The translations under genes were made by a program, and so were the position numbers. From Phycisphaerae bacterium (GTDB lineage: Bacteria; Planctomycetota; Phycisphaerae; SM23-33), in assembly GCA_016782885.1 (NCBI GenBank), contig JADHXQ010000023.1, positions 1-49,487 of the forward strand: DNA of 49,487 nt, in the 5' to 3' direction. Positions 9,001-16,662 of this stretch are shown piece by piece. Every line of letters starts with the position of its first letter. Position 1 is the first letter of the stretch. The notes under the pieces are model-generated. The model searched no databases, had not been told where the DNA came from, and saw nothing but the letters and a program-made list of their open reading frames with translations.

Positions 9001-9508
9001 CGAGGGCTTGCTTAAGCTTGCCATCGACATATCCGTACGAACTACCGCCCGACAGCCCGATCCACTCACCGGTCCACTCAGCTTTCTTCAGCAGCCCCAT
9101 CTCGAACTTCGCCGGCTTGCTCCACGGCGAGGGACGCCCCGGTTTATCGAACACGCGAACCTTCCACCAGCACCGCTCCCTTCCCGCCAGCGCCTTGCCC
9201 GCATAAACAACGTTCACCGAGCGGGCGGAAGCGATCTTACCGCTATCCCACTTATCGCCGACATTAGCCTTGAGTTTCTCGGCGCTGCTCGCCACCAGGA
9301 CCTGGTACGCCGACTGCATCTGCCCGCGCTTGTCCGATTTCAGCAGCCACCCAAACCGCGGTTGGGCAACGTCTATCGCCAACGGATTCACAGCATACTC
9401 ACACGTCAACCCCCCTGCCGTAATACCGCCCGCCTCTTCAGCCAGCGCCAAACCGCCGGCCAGGAAGAGAAGAAGAAAACTAAGAGCGCCCGCGGTTCGT
9501 TTCAGCAT
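6086..9508 (-). CDS. Secreted alpha-L-rhamnosidase (GH78-type) with inserted LamG domain
   Basis: 1140 residues, Sec signal peptide 1-23 (cut near ALA-EE). The GH78 plan is recognisable: N-terminal Fn3-like part (30-150, PRFGWLL, WDSGKI), accessory beta domain (380-670, YINGRKVGDSVLDP, GNGWY), (alpha/alpha)6 catalytic barrel (about 675-1010) and C-terminal beta domain. The acid motif region is LDCLHREHWAWTD (701-713) and the second conserved region is GATTIWEMW, each close to the family patterns DCPQRDERxxWTGD and TTIWExW. The protein would release terminal rhamnose from plant or algal polysaccharide outside the cytoplasm. A LamG domain (about 160-370) splits the N-terminal part, which makes it longer than usual GH78 enzymes. 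Its order is odd: the typical LamG head (VGWWKLDGNLDNS, 347-359) follows the body instead of preceding it. Confidence 0.9.
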   Translation of the reverse strand: MLKRTAGALSFLLLFLAGGLALAEEAGGITAGGLTCEYAVNPLAIDVAQPRFGWLLKSDKRGQMQSAYQVLVASSAEKLKANVGDKWDSGKIASARSVNVVYAGKALAGRERCWWKVRVFDKPGRPSPWSKPAKFEMGLLKKAEWTGEWIGLSGGSSYGYVDGKLKQALVLNGAGQSVRVAHYAKLKPAGAITIAAWIKPGRTSDSWQEIYRKEDGAARCLLAIGKSAGKFGLWCGLGIGGAYVERGAAMDRSKLVDGKWHLVVANYDGKAIGLYADGKEIGSSKAAGALGTSGKAAAYIGSSGGSSEFFKGGIDDVRIYARALSGDEIEAMALAGGDGKTTVSGLVGWWKLDGNLDNSVGGNASRNGKASGGGPALAPLLRKTFKIAGKPERARAYISTLGWGELYINGRKVGDSVLDPATSDYHKRTLYATRDVTEYLRAGDNAVGVMLGNGWYCEPGRMKYGASPRVLMQMHIELPGGAAVVIKTDDTWKGASGPIVANNIWGGETYDARLEKPGWAASGYDDSGWKPAEAREAPRGKLQSQIMGAIRVRGTIEPVKFTNPKKGVWVYDMGQLFGGWARLRVKGPKGAKIAIKYAARMFENTGLVDKRRHRGDRETDYYTLKGDPAGEVYEPRFTYHPVRYVQIEGHPGKPAKGDLDGRVVYSAVDMSGDFECSNPMLNRIHRNVVWTMTNGLFGIPLDCLHREHWAWTDPATITGCLYTRKHMPMFWTKWLDDIADAQYENGAVPDVAPSYAFNRSDPAWGGNYPILVWYLHEYYDDKRIVERHYAGMKKWIDHLTSIAEGHLIKKGHYGDHMLPGSAPGAEQFISRETPRPLVWTGYYYRGALVLSKAARLLGKSDDAKRYAALAGKIAEAFNTEWFKKDANQYATGSQTANVFPLSLRIVPEGYQSGVLNSLVRTITEKHKGHLHTGNTGTTCLIDTLPRRGQGELMYRVATVETYPGWGYMVKQGATTIWEMWGLAGGAESMIMWATIDEFLYRDLAGISAPEYYGPGDTIPGFREVHIRPQVLGGLKYARASITTVRGRISSSWKIDGDSLGLEVGLPAGSAGKVSVPVTGNRKPVITESGKTIWKSGAYVAGIAGITAAGRDGDYITFEVGSGAYSFKLTPASKRQTAKKP

Positions 9509-10122
9509 GGTCTCACCTCATGTGTGTTGGTTGGTGGTAGCATACCGAAAGGCGACGGCGACGGCAACGGCTTTTTGCCACGGATAGCACGGATTACACT
9601 GATAGTAACGGCCACGGCGAAGATGCCTACCACAAAAGAACACAACTTGTCACGACGTAGCGCAGCGAAGACGGAAGATCACAAAGAACGGCGCAGGAGT
9701 TGTTACGACCATGACGACGATAACAGTTTTGCCCCTGCCATCGCCAGTTGCCAGTTGCCAATTGCCAGTTGCCATGTCGTTTACCCTTACCATTCAAAGA
9801 TTTAGCAGCATGGATATATATATACCTATATATCAAGGATTTGTATGGTTTTTTAATGTTTTTTATCTTGACCGATCCGCCAGGCTGTGTTAATATAGGC
9901 GATGGAGTCAGTCCGCCGCGGGCGGATCGGCAGCGTGCCGCGGTCATATGGATGGCGGAGACTTCGCACAGACGGTTGCAATATTTTCAGTGAAAGTCCC
10001 GGGACTGTTTCCCGGGCAATTGAGGAAGCAACATTAACAGACCAGAGGGTTAATGCAAGGTGAACGACGGCGAGGGTCCATCAGTAAACGGCCGAGACGT
10101 CAATTGCGTTAGGAGTAGTAAG
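9509..10122. other. Long intergenic region with simple repeats and a promoter
   Basis: No gene is supported. Contents: a stretch with CACGGAT-type words (about 9578-9600); a cluster of CCAGTTGCC words (9737-9773); an AT-rich block with alternating AT (9808-9865); a promoter (9868-9896); a TCCGCC-GCG-GGCGGA hairpin (9912-9926); a CCCGGG pair near 9998-10017; and a leader of about 220 bases ending in AGGAG before the ATG at 10123. The 19 bases from 9737 are repeated in inverted orientation near 10284-10302 inside the next ORF. Confidence 0.5.
9868..9896 (+). promoter_or_regulatory. Sigma70-type promoter candidate
   Basis: TTGACC (9868-9873), a 17-base spacer, then TAATAT (9891-9896), next to an AT-rich upstream block. 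It would transcribe the signal-peptide ORF at 10123 after a leader of about 220 bases. Confidence 0.55.
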
Positions 10123-10335
10123 ATGAAAAAGTCGATTACATTGTTAGCCGTAGCCGGATTGGTTCTCGCACTGGCGCCGGCGGTACAGGCCGACATGTTA
10201 GGGAATCTCGCAACGGACTACGCCGACGGGACGACCGGACAAACGAGCGATGACGTTGGCATCTCGGGGGACGGCGGAACCTGGCAACTGGCAACTGGCG
10301 ACGACAACGGCGCGCTGCACGAGAATGCATTTTAG
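10123..10335 (+). pseudogene. Truncated secreted protein (PEP-CTERM-like N-terminus)
   Basis: 70 residues: a clear signal peptide (MKKSITLLAVAGLVLALAP, cut near VQA-DM) and then about 45 residues of mature sequence rich in Gly, Asp and Thr, ending at TAG 10333-10335 inside the first double-hairpin repeat. AGGAG lies seven bases upstream of ATG 10123 and a good promoter lies further up. The signal peptide resembles those of planctomycete PEP-CTERM proteins, but no C-terminal sorting tail exists. I infer a secreted-protein gene cut short by arrival of the repeat/RAYT element. A real small secreted peptide cannot be excluded. Confidence 0.55.
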
Positions 10336-10487
10336 CCCCGGGTGATTACACCCGGGGGATTCGCACGGCAACACAAGGCGCCACACACCAGCACACCGAT
10401 CCCGCAAGCACATCAAAACCGACTATACGCTTTCGTTACCCATCAGAGATCACAACGAATCCCCCCGGTGTATTCACCGGGGGCGAA
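10319..10487. repeat. REP/BIME-type double-hairpin repeat, copy 1
   Basis: About 168 bases, nearly identical to the copy at 10518-10686 (one visible difference, T or A in CGACxATACG). Each copy opens with a hairpin (CCCCGGGTG-ATTA-CACCCGGGG) followed by GATTCG and closes with CGAATCCCC and a second hairpin (CCCCCGGTGTATTCACCGGGGG). The two hairpins are imperfect inverted copies of each other, the layout of a BIME. Confidence 0.8.
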
Positions 10488-10517
10488 AAAAGTGATTAAC
10501 AAACAACACCACCCAGA

Positions 10518-10686
10518 ACGAGAATGCATTTTAGCCCCGGGTGATTACACCCGGGGGATTCGCACGGCAACACAAGGCGCCACACACCAGCACACCGATC
10601 CCGCAAGCACATCAAAACCGACAATACGCTTTCGTTACCCATCAGAGATCACAACGAATCCCCCCGGTGTATTCACCGGGGGCGAA
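10518..10686. repeat. REP/BIME-type double-hairpin repeat, copy 2
   Basis: Second copy, 199 bases after the first, with about 30 bases of unrelated spacer. Its distal hairpin contains the stop codon of the adjacent transposase gene (TGA at 10673-10675, minus strand), so element and gene are physically joined. Confidence 0.8.
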
Positions 10687-11194
10687 ATGGCGGTGTGATG
10701 AATTTCCACGGTCGCCGAGCCCATCCCATCCGGACATTGTGACGTTCGACGTACTTGATCCGCGCTCGCAGCGAGGTTTCATCGTAGCAGAACCGCTTAT
10801 CATACCCCTCGCCCCATATAGGTCGCCCCGCTCGCAGATGCCATCGTGCGGCATCCTTAACACACTTGACAACACTACCCAGCGAGGCTGGCGTGTCGCC
10901 AAGAACAACATGCACATGTTGCGACTGGACCGACATCGCATAGATTATCGCTGCCATTCGCGACTGAAGCGACTGCCCGATCGCTTCGCCGATCTCCAGC
11001 AAACGCTCATCATCGAAGAGGAACATCGAATGGCTCATACGCTGCTGATCTGCCCGTTCGACTGCGGGGTCAGGTGGCATGAGGCGTCCCGAATCGATCC
11101 ATCCACGCATATCACCCCGCATCCACGTACCGTATGTGGTCATCGTCAGCATAGTTCCCAAGCTATCGCCCATATCCGAACGATACCACAGCAT
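10673..11194 (-). CDS. REP-associated tyrosine transposase (RAYT, Y1/IS200-like)
   Basis: 173 residues. RAYT hallmarks: TTYGTWMRGDMRGW near the N-terminus (19-32), the HUH metal motif as HVH (93-95, in SQHVHVVLG), WGEGYDKRF (127-135), and IKYVERHN (146-153) with the likely nucleophilic Tyr at 148. RAYTs are single-strand endonucleases related to IS200 that act on REP hairpins, and two such hairpin pairs sit at its 3' end. ATG 11194 is chosen because GAGGG lies just upstream; the in-frame ATG 11173 is an alternative. The methyltransferase stop is 43 bases upstream on the same strand. Motifs are intact, so activity is plausible. Confidence 0.88.
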   Translation of the reverse strand: MLWYRSDMGDSLGTMLTMTTYGTWMRGDMRGWIDSGRLMPPDPAVERADQQRMSHSMFLFDDERLLEIGEAIGQSLQSRMAAIIYAMSVQSQHVHVVLGDTPASLGSVVKCVKDAARWHLRAGRPIWGEGYDKRFCYDETSLRARIKYVERHNVRMGWARRPWKFITPPFRPR

Positions 11195-11237
11195 CACCCT
11201 CAAGACAATCACACATTTCGCCGTTACCGATGACCGC

Positions 11238-12599
11238 CTACTGGCGTTTCTCGACCGCTCTGCGCCGCAGGAGTACCGACCACGCCAGCGGACCGCCCTT
11301 TCGGTTGGGGTCCCGACCCTCGAAACGCATTTCGTGCATCGCCTGAATTGCAAAAGTCGATGAAAAATCAGCGACGATTTTGGTCTGCTTGACGCGCGGC
11401 GGGCCGTAGTGGCGGGACTCGTTGGCGTTGCCCGCAAGCAGCAGGAACAGCGAACCCTCGCCGGTCAGGCGGCTTACGGTTTGGGCGAAACCGGCCGCAT
11501 TGTATTTCTGGACGTGGTGATAGCAACCCCGATCGAATATGAAATCGAACGGGCCGATGTCGGGGACGGCCACCGCGTCGGCGACCAGCCATCGCACCTT
11601 GACCTTAGCCTTGGCCGCCTGCTTCTCGGCGAACGTCAACGCCGAAGGCGCCACGTCCACGCCGACGACCTTGAAGCCCTTTGACGCCAGGTAAACCGCA
11701 TTCGTACCCGTACCACAGCCTAGCACCAGAGCACGCCCGGGCTTGACGGCGCCGCTCTCGATCAAACGTTTCAGTTCGCCCGCGGGACGCCCCACATCCC
11801 AGCCCGGAAGGCGGGTGCGGCGGTATGTGGAATCCCATCCATCGAGCATCCTGACGCCCTTTGCTCCGTGGGGCATGATACCGGCGGGCAAGAGTCGGCT
11901 GGCCAGAAGCTTCTTGCCGTCAGCCTGCGAAACACCGATGCGCCCCGACTCGTCCGACCCAGGCAGGGCGAGCGTAAAGACTCGCTCGCCGAGCGTCAGT
12001 TCCACCGTCGCCGAGTCGTCCTTGAGATTCCGGGTGAACTTCGGCTTGGGCGCATCGGCGCCCTTGGCGCCCACGTGAATAACGTGTATGAAACGCCCGG
12101 TAACGCGGGCAGCGGTATGGATAACCTCGACAACATGCTTTGATTTGGCGCGTGCGGCTTTTACGCTCGTGCCCTGCAGAAGACTCAGACCGGTAACAAC
12201 CGCCTTGCCGGAGGCAACGGTGAACCGCCCTTCGCCAACCTTCGGCGCGTCGGCGCAAACCAGCCGCCAGGTGCCCCCGGCCAGAGCATGGTCGTCGATG
12301 ACGAACGTCGACGGTTTGCAGAAAACAACGCGACGCTCGCCGGAGGCGACCTTACCGCCAATGTACGCGAAGTGCGGATGCTCTTCGTAGGCGGTAATCT
12401 TGTCCATGCCAAGTTTCGCCGCGGCCGGCAGGTCGTCGGAGAACTCGCCCAGACGTTTCGCCAGCGCCACCAGATCGTCCGCGCCGAGAACGGGGGGCAG
12501 TTCCTTCCCCACTGCCGGTGCGACTATGGCGCAAAGCGTCAGAACGATTACGGCCTTCGAAATCAGATTGCATCCGCGGCTGGATTTGCTGTCGATCAT
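11238..12599 (-). CDS. SAM-dependent methyltransferase with signal peptide and extra N-terminal domain
   Basis: 453 residues. The C-terminal part (about 255-450) is a class I methyltransferase: motif I VLGCGTGT (292-299), acidic loop VVGVDVAPSA (311-320) and FDFIFDRGCYHH, close to the thiopurine-methyltransferase/TehB-like group. Residues 10-32 form a hydrophobic signal peptide (SKAVIVLTLCAIVAPAVG). Residues 40-245 are beta-rich and recall the C-terminal sheet domain of heparinase II/III-like proteins (FCKPSTFVIDDH, WRLVCADAP), but this resemblance is weak. Export of a SAM enzyme is unusual because SAM is cytoplasmic; the segment may be an anchor, or the enzyme domain may have been fused to a secreted stub. 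ATG 12599 has GAGGA seven bases upstream. Confidence 0.75.
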   Translation of the reverse strand: MIDSKSSRGCNLISKAVIVLTLCAIVAPAVGKELPPVLGADDLVALAKRLGEFSDDLPAAAKLGMDKITAYEEHPHFAYIGGKVASGERRVVFCKPSTFVIDDHALAGGTWRLVCADAPKVGEGRFTVASGKAVVTGLSLLQGTSVKAARAKSKHVVEVIHTAARVTGRFIHVIHVGAKGADAPKPKFTRNLKDDSATVELTLGERVFTLALPGSDESGRIGVSQADGKKLLASRLLPAGIMPHGAKGVRMLDGWDSTYRRTRLPGWDVGRPAGELKRLIESGAVKPGRALVLGCGTGTNAVYLASKGFKVVGVDVAPSALTFAEKQAAKAKVKVRWLVADAVAVPDIGPFDFIFDRGCYHHVQKYNAAGFAQTVSRLTGEGSLFLLLAGNANESRHYGPPRVKQTKIVADFSSTFAIQAMHEMRFEGRDPNRKGGPLAWSVLLRRRAVEKRQ

Positions 12600-12713
12600 T
12601 TGTCGGTCCTCTATCCCTGGGTAACTGGTTATCAGAAACCTGCAGGGCATATTTGACCCGTTGATCGGACGAACGTCCAATTATTTCCCCCCGTAAAACG
12701 GTTTTATCGGGTA

Positions 12714-13466
12714 TCAGCCTCGAAGCGTCTCCGGCAGCACCCACCCGAACTTCTCGTAGCACGCCCGCGATTCAGGCGTCACGAGGAAGTCCATGAACTT
12801 CTGCGCCACCTCGGGCTGCCTGCAGAACTTCAGCATGCCGACGCCCGTACCGCGATAGACTCGCTGGTCCGCAGGCAAGGGGATGACCTCGAGGCGCTCG
12901 TCGTCCATGTGCCCGAACGCCGTCCATCCGATGGCCGCATCCACAATGCCCTCAGCCACCGCTTCGACGATGGCCACACAACCGCTGGCGTAAAATGTTA
13001 TATTCTCGCGGATCTCGGCGGTAAGTCCGACGCGCCCGCTGACATCCTCCCACAGGCCCTTGAGGCAGTCGATCACCGATATGCCCACGCGAACACCGTC
13101 GCGAGTGAGGTCCGCCAACGATGTAACGCCCGCCGGATTGCCCCTGGGGACCACAATGGCCGACTCGCGGTAGGCGATCAGGCATCGCCTGCCCTTGAGG
13201 ATGATCCGCCTGACCTCGCCGTCGTCCAGCAGGTATTCGGCGCCGCCGACCGCCAGGTCATGCACACCGTATTCGTCTATCTCCACGAGGAAGTCATGCA
13301 TCCCGGATTCGGCGTCGGCTTCTTCAGCGTTCTGCGTCGCGCAATGCCTGGCGCAGACGCTGATATCCACTCTTATGCCCGTCTCTTCGGTGAACAGGGC
13401 GGCGGCGGCTTCAAGCGGAGCGGCACATGCCCTCGCGGAAAATATCTTCACTGATTCGTCAACCAT
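12714..13466 (-). CDS. ModA-like oxyanion-binding protein without signal peptide
   Basis: 250 residues of the type 2 periplasmic-binding fold (molybdate/tungstate/phosphate-binding group): KIFSARACAAPLEAAAALF at the N-terminus, then VVPRGNPAG, DAAIGWTAFG and FMDFLVTPESRACYEKFGW. No signal peptide or lipobox precedes it; the sequence starts MVDESVKIFSA directly. A CARHCATQ motif (38-45) could bind metal or Fe-S, though this is speculative. ATG 13466 has AAGGA seven bases upstream and overlaps the end of the TauE gene by eight bases, so the two are translationally coupled. No ABC permease or ATPase accompanies it. It may act as a cytoplasmic oxyanion sensor or store rather than a transport receptor. 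Confidence 0.75.
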   Translation of the reverse strand: MVDESVKIFSARACAAPLEAAAALFTEETGIRVDISVCARHCATQNAEEADAESGMHDFLVEIDEYGVHDLAVGGAEYLLDDGEVRRIILKGRRCLIAYRESAIVVPRGNPAGVTSLADLTRDGVRVGISVIDCLKGLWEDVSGRVGLTAEIRENITFYASGCVAIVEAVAEGIVDAAIGWTAFGHMDDERLEVIPLPADQRVYRGTGVGMLKFCRQPEVAQKFMDFLVTPESRACYEKFGWVLPETLRG

Positions 13467-13920
13467 CGGATGATCCTTTCACTTTCAACACATCGGCGGG
13501 GTTGTTGTCCGACCGGTCGGTCCGCGAGGGACCGCGTTTCGGAGGCATCATGAACATGCGAACGGCCACGATGACCATTAATACAGCAAACACCTTCCTG
13601 AGCCAGTGACCGGGCACATGCTCGATCACCGCAGTTCCTATGAGCACACCCACCAGCGCCCCCAGCACCAGGAAGGCAACCAGTACCATGTTAATCTCAA
13701 TCGACGGGTTCTGCCAGTACCTAATTGCCCCCAGCAACGCCATCGGAACCATTACCGCCAGGGAAGTCCCCTGCGCCGACTTCTGCGGCAGCATGAATAC
13801 GGAGACCAGGACAGGCACGAACACGATCCCGCTTCCCACTCCCAACACGCCGCTGAGCAGCCCGCCGGCGAGGCCAAGGATTACAAACGTCCACCACGGA
13901 TTAGATAGTTGTGCGAGCAT
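13459..13920 (-). CDS. Half-size TauE/SafE-family anion exporter
   Basis: 153 residues with about four membrane helices. The N-terminal GLAGGLLSGVLGVGSGIVFVP is the TauE/SafE signature, here preceded by WWTFVILG. Typical members are about 250 residues with two such halves; this protein has one and then a charged tail (PPKRGPSRTDRSDN). It may work as a homodimer. The family moves sulfite, sulfoacetate and similar organic or inorganic anions. It lies 17 bases after the MOT1-like gene and overlaps the binding-protein gene. AAGGA precedes ATG 13920. Confidence 0.82.
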   Translation of the reverse strand: MLAQLSNPWWTFVILGLAGGLLSGVLGVGSGIVFVPVLVSVFMLPQKSAQGTSLAVMVPMALLGAIRYWQNPSIEINMVLVAFLVLGALVGVLIGTAVIEHVPGHWLRKVFAVLMVIVAVRMFMMPPKRGPSRTDRSDNNPADVLKVKGSSDG

Positions 13921-13937
13921 AGCAGCATATCCTTATC

Positions 13938-15245
13938 TTACATTTCCTGATCGGCCTCTTTCCCGGCGCCGCCGCGGGCCCGTTGCAAACAGTAGTACAG
14001 AACCGTGCCGCCTACCAGGGCGATGAAGAAGCCCAGATACACTCCCGCCCCGACCAGACCGACCAGCAGCACGATAAAGAAACCCGTCGAATCATTGGCG
14101 GAATCAGCCGACAGACACATCAGTCCGATCCCCTCGAACACCAGCAGCACCGCAAGCAGAGACGCCGGGAATATCATGATAAACCCGTAAAAACTGTTGC
14201 CGAACAGGCAGCCCAGGATCAGGAAGAACAATCCGTATATCAGCACGGATCCGCCGGTCCGACCGCCGAACGTGTAATGACCGACCAGTCCGCCCGAACC
14301 GTGGCAGACCGGAACACCTCCGAAAAACGGCGCGATCAGATTGGCAATACCGTAGGTGATCCCAAGTTTCTTAGCCCTGACTTTGCAGCCGGGGAAGAGA
14401 TCGCTTACGGTTTGACTGGTCGCGAGAACGGCGTTACCGAGCGACAATGGCAGTTGGGTGACGACCAGTTGGAGCACCATGATGTTCAGGAAGAGACTGT
14501 ACTCGGGCATCATGAGTTTCGGCAGCCCGGGCGCAACGTGCGGACCGTTGATGAACTCCAGGCCCGCCCCGTTACCATTGCCGTTGCTTCCGATTATCGA
14601 CGCGACCTCGGCCGGATACGCCACAACCATGAACGCCACATACGCCAGGCCAAGTGCAAGAACAACAATGGCCGCCGGAACCTTCCTGTTGCCCCGCAGC
14701 ACGAGAACAATCACACATCCGATCGCCGCCAGCACGTAACCGGTCGTTCCGCCGGCGGGCAGGTACTTCTGCATCGCCGCCATCGCCAACTTGATACCCA
14801 GACCAAACTGCAGTCCGCGAATGACGACTTTCGGCACGGCACGCTTGATCAGGCAGAGGCTTCCGGTGATGCTCAACAACAGCATCGCCGCACCCGCCAG
14901 CAGCGCAGCGGCCGCAAGAGTTTCTCCGTCAATCGCATGCTTCGTGCCGGCTGCGGCGATCGCGAAGGTGGTCATTGCTTTCATCGGCTGGACGGGAATC
15001 GGCAGCCGATAAGCCAACGCCGCGAAAACCTGACATGCCCCAAACAGCATCAAAACACTGCGAGCATCAAGGTGGCACGCGGGAATCAACAGTAAAATGA
15101 GCGGAATATCAGTACCCACATCACCGAACGCACCGGCAAACTCGTTGCGGTCGAAGCGAAGAGGCAATCTGCCTTTATTCTCTTTATTTATCGATCCATC
15201 TCCGTACCGAATCTTATTGCAGCCAGGAAGCCCAAACCTCAGCAC
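13938..15245 (-). CDS. MOT1-type molybdate/sulfate transporter
   Basis: 435 residues with about ten to eleven membrane helices. MOT1-family motifs: FAGAFGDVGTDIPL (36-49), PIPVQPMKAMTTFA (82-95) and PVCHGSGGLVGHYTFGGRT (312-330). The family (related to SLC26/SulP) takes up molybdate with high affinity; some members carry sulfate. It is first in the three-gene operon. The long frame starts at GTG 15245, but residues 1-28 are polar and have no clear Shine-Dalgarno, so the true start may be further in. I saw no riboswitch in the roughly 110-base gap upstream. Confidence 0.85.
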   Translation of the reverse strand: MLRFGLPGCNKIRYGDGSINKENKGRLPLRFDRNEFAGAFGDVGTDIPLILLLIPACHLDARSVLMLFGACQVFAALAYRLPIPVQPMKAMTTFAIAAAGTKHAIDGETLAAAALLAGAAMLLLSITGSLCLIKRAVPKVVIRGLQFGLGIKLAMAAMQKYLPAGGTTGYVLAAIGCVIVLVLRGNRKVPAAIVVLALGLAYVAFMVVAYPAEVASIIGSNGNGNGAGLEFINGPHVAPGLPKLMMPEYSLFLNIMVLQLVVTQLPLSLGNAVLATSQTVSDLFPGCKVRAKKLGITYGIANLIAPFFGGVPVCHGSGGLVGHYTFGGRTGGSVLIYGLFFLILGCLFGNSFYGFIMIFPASLLAVLLVFEGIGLMCLSADSANDSTGFFIVLLVGLVGAGVYLGFFIALVGGTVLYYCLQRARGGAGKEADQEM

Positions 15246-15357
15246 CCCATCATAGGCGGCATTCTAGAGGAAAATCCACTCGAAATCCAGAGTAGTTACA
15301 TCGGATATATGCCCCCGCCCAGATCGACATGTCTAACCTCTCACCCCTGATCCGCGG

Positions 15358-16662
15358 TCACAGGCGCCACGGCGGGCGCATCGGGCGCTTCAGCATCCCG
15401 TCAGCGTGTTCGTCGCCGATGAACTGTTCCTTGTCCGGATCCCATTTCAGCTTGCGCCCGAGGCGCATGGCAATGTCGCTGAGCTGCACCAGCGTGTCGG
15501 AACGGACCGCCACTTCGACCGGCGCTATGGTCCGGGCGCGGGTCTTGATGCAGTCCAGGAAGTTCTGCTGGTGATGCGTGCTGACGGGGAGATGCACTTC
15601 GCCAGGCCCGATCGGTTCGCGCAGCAGCGATTTGGGATTCGCGTCGGGCCTTCCGCCAAGATGCCCTTCCTTGACGAACACCCACCCGTCAGGCCCCTCG
15701 AAACGAACGCCCATCGGGTTTCGTTTACCGTCGGTGAAACGCATCGTAACGCCGTTGGCATACTTGAGCTTCATGTCCCAACCGGTCGCACAGTTGCACA
15801 GGCCGTCGTCCGGAAATTCGCCGATGCCCTCGATCTCTACCGGACCGGTGAGCTCCGTACCCATTCCCCACTGGGCCATGTCAACGGTGTGAATACCGCA
15901 TCCGGCGATGAAGCCAAGCGCATAATCGCTGATGTGGAACCAGCCGCCATGGTTGCGAACGCGGTTTTCCGTGTACGGTTCCCAGGGCGCGGCGCCAAGC
16001 CACATGTCATAGTCAAGCCAGTCGGGCACGGGCTGCGTCGGATAGTTCGGCGAGGCGTGGCTGAATCTCGACGCCACGGTGACCGTGTGTATCTTGCCCA
16101 CCCGCTCGCTCAGGGCCATTTCGCAGGCGAAGCGGGTGTTTCGATTCGAACGTTCCTGCGTCCCGAACTGGAACACCCGCCCGTATCGCTGCACGGTATC
16201 GCGGAGCACCTGCCCCTGTTCGACGCTCATACCAAGCGGTTTTTCCACGTATACGTCCTTGCCCGAGCGCACGGCCTGAAGCGCGGTCAGAACGTGCCAG
16301 TGATCGGTCGTGGCGCTTACCACCGCGTCGATATCGTCGCGGGCGCAGAGTTCCCGGAAGTCGTTGTAAGCGATGCACGAGTTCGTGCCGTACTTCTTGT
16401 CGATCCAACTCTTGGCCCGGTCGCGCTGCTGCTTCTTGACATCGCAGGCGGCAAGCACATGCGCGTCTTTGAGCCCCATGAACGCGCGCAGCAGGCCCGA
16501 CCCCCTGCCGCCGACGCCGATGAAGCCCATCGTGATCCGCTCGCTCGGCGCCTCGGCGCCGAATACCGACGAAGGCACGATCGCGGGGAGTCCAACGATT
16601 GCCCCGCCGACCGCTGCTGTCTTGAGGAAGCTTCGTCGCGTGACGTTCATTTGTTTTGGCAT
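15358..16662 (-). CDS. Tat-exported Gfo/Idh/MocA-family oxidoreductase
   Basis: 434 residues. Tat signal at the N-terminus (NVTRRSFLKTAAVGG, 6-20). Rossmann fold with FIGVGGRGSG (47-56), SATTDHWH (117-124) and the family hallmark EKP (140-142) in YVEKPLGMSVEQG. The C-terminal half has the predicted open-sheet substrate domain (GFIAGCGIHTVDMAQWG). It is an NAD(P)-dependent dehydrogenase or glycosidase-type enzyme on sugars or inositols; planctomycetes have many exported copies near sulfatases. ATG 16662 has AGGAG eight bases upstream; ATG 16668 is too close to it. Substrate unknown. Confidence 0.9.
   Translation of the reverse strand: MPKQMNVTRRSFLKTAAVGGAIVGLPAIVPSSVFGAEAPSERITMGFIGVGGRGSGLLRAFMGLKDAHVLAACDVKKQQRDRAKSWIDKKYGTNSCIAYNDFRELCARDDIDAVVSATTDHWHVLTALQAVRSGKDVYVEKPLGMSVEQGQVLRDTVQRYGRVFQFGTQERSNRNTRFACEMALSERVGKIHTVTVASRFSHASPNYPTQPVPDWLDYDMWLGAAPWEPYTENRVRNHGGWFHISDYALGFIAGCGIHTVDMAQWGMGTELTGPVEIEGIGEFPDDGLCNCATGWDMKLKYANGVTMRFTDGKRNPMGVRFEGPDGWVFVKEGHLGGRPDANPKSLLREPIGPGEVHLPVSTHHQQNFLDCIKTRARTIAPVEVAVRSDTLVQLSDIAMRLGRKLKWDPDKEQFIGDEHADGMLKRPMRPPWRL

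Noticed and set aside
7061-9805. 914-codon open frame on the plus strand
   Set aside because: It is antisense to the well-supported rhamnosidase and is a product of GC-rich third positions; no start signal or domain is seen. The same holds for long antisense frames at 13983-15095, 15406-16884, 18308-20059, 33394-34947 and 38725-40584.
10319-10686. CRISPR-like pair of repeats
   Set aside because: Units are 168 bases with internal hairpins and one spacer of about 30 bases; the neighbouring RAYT explains them.
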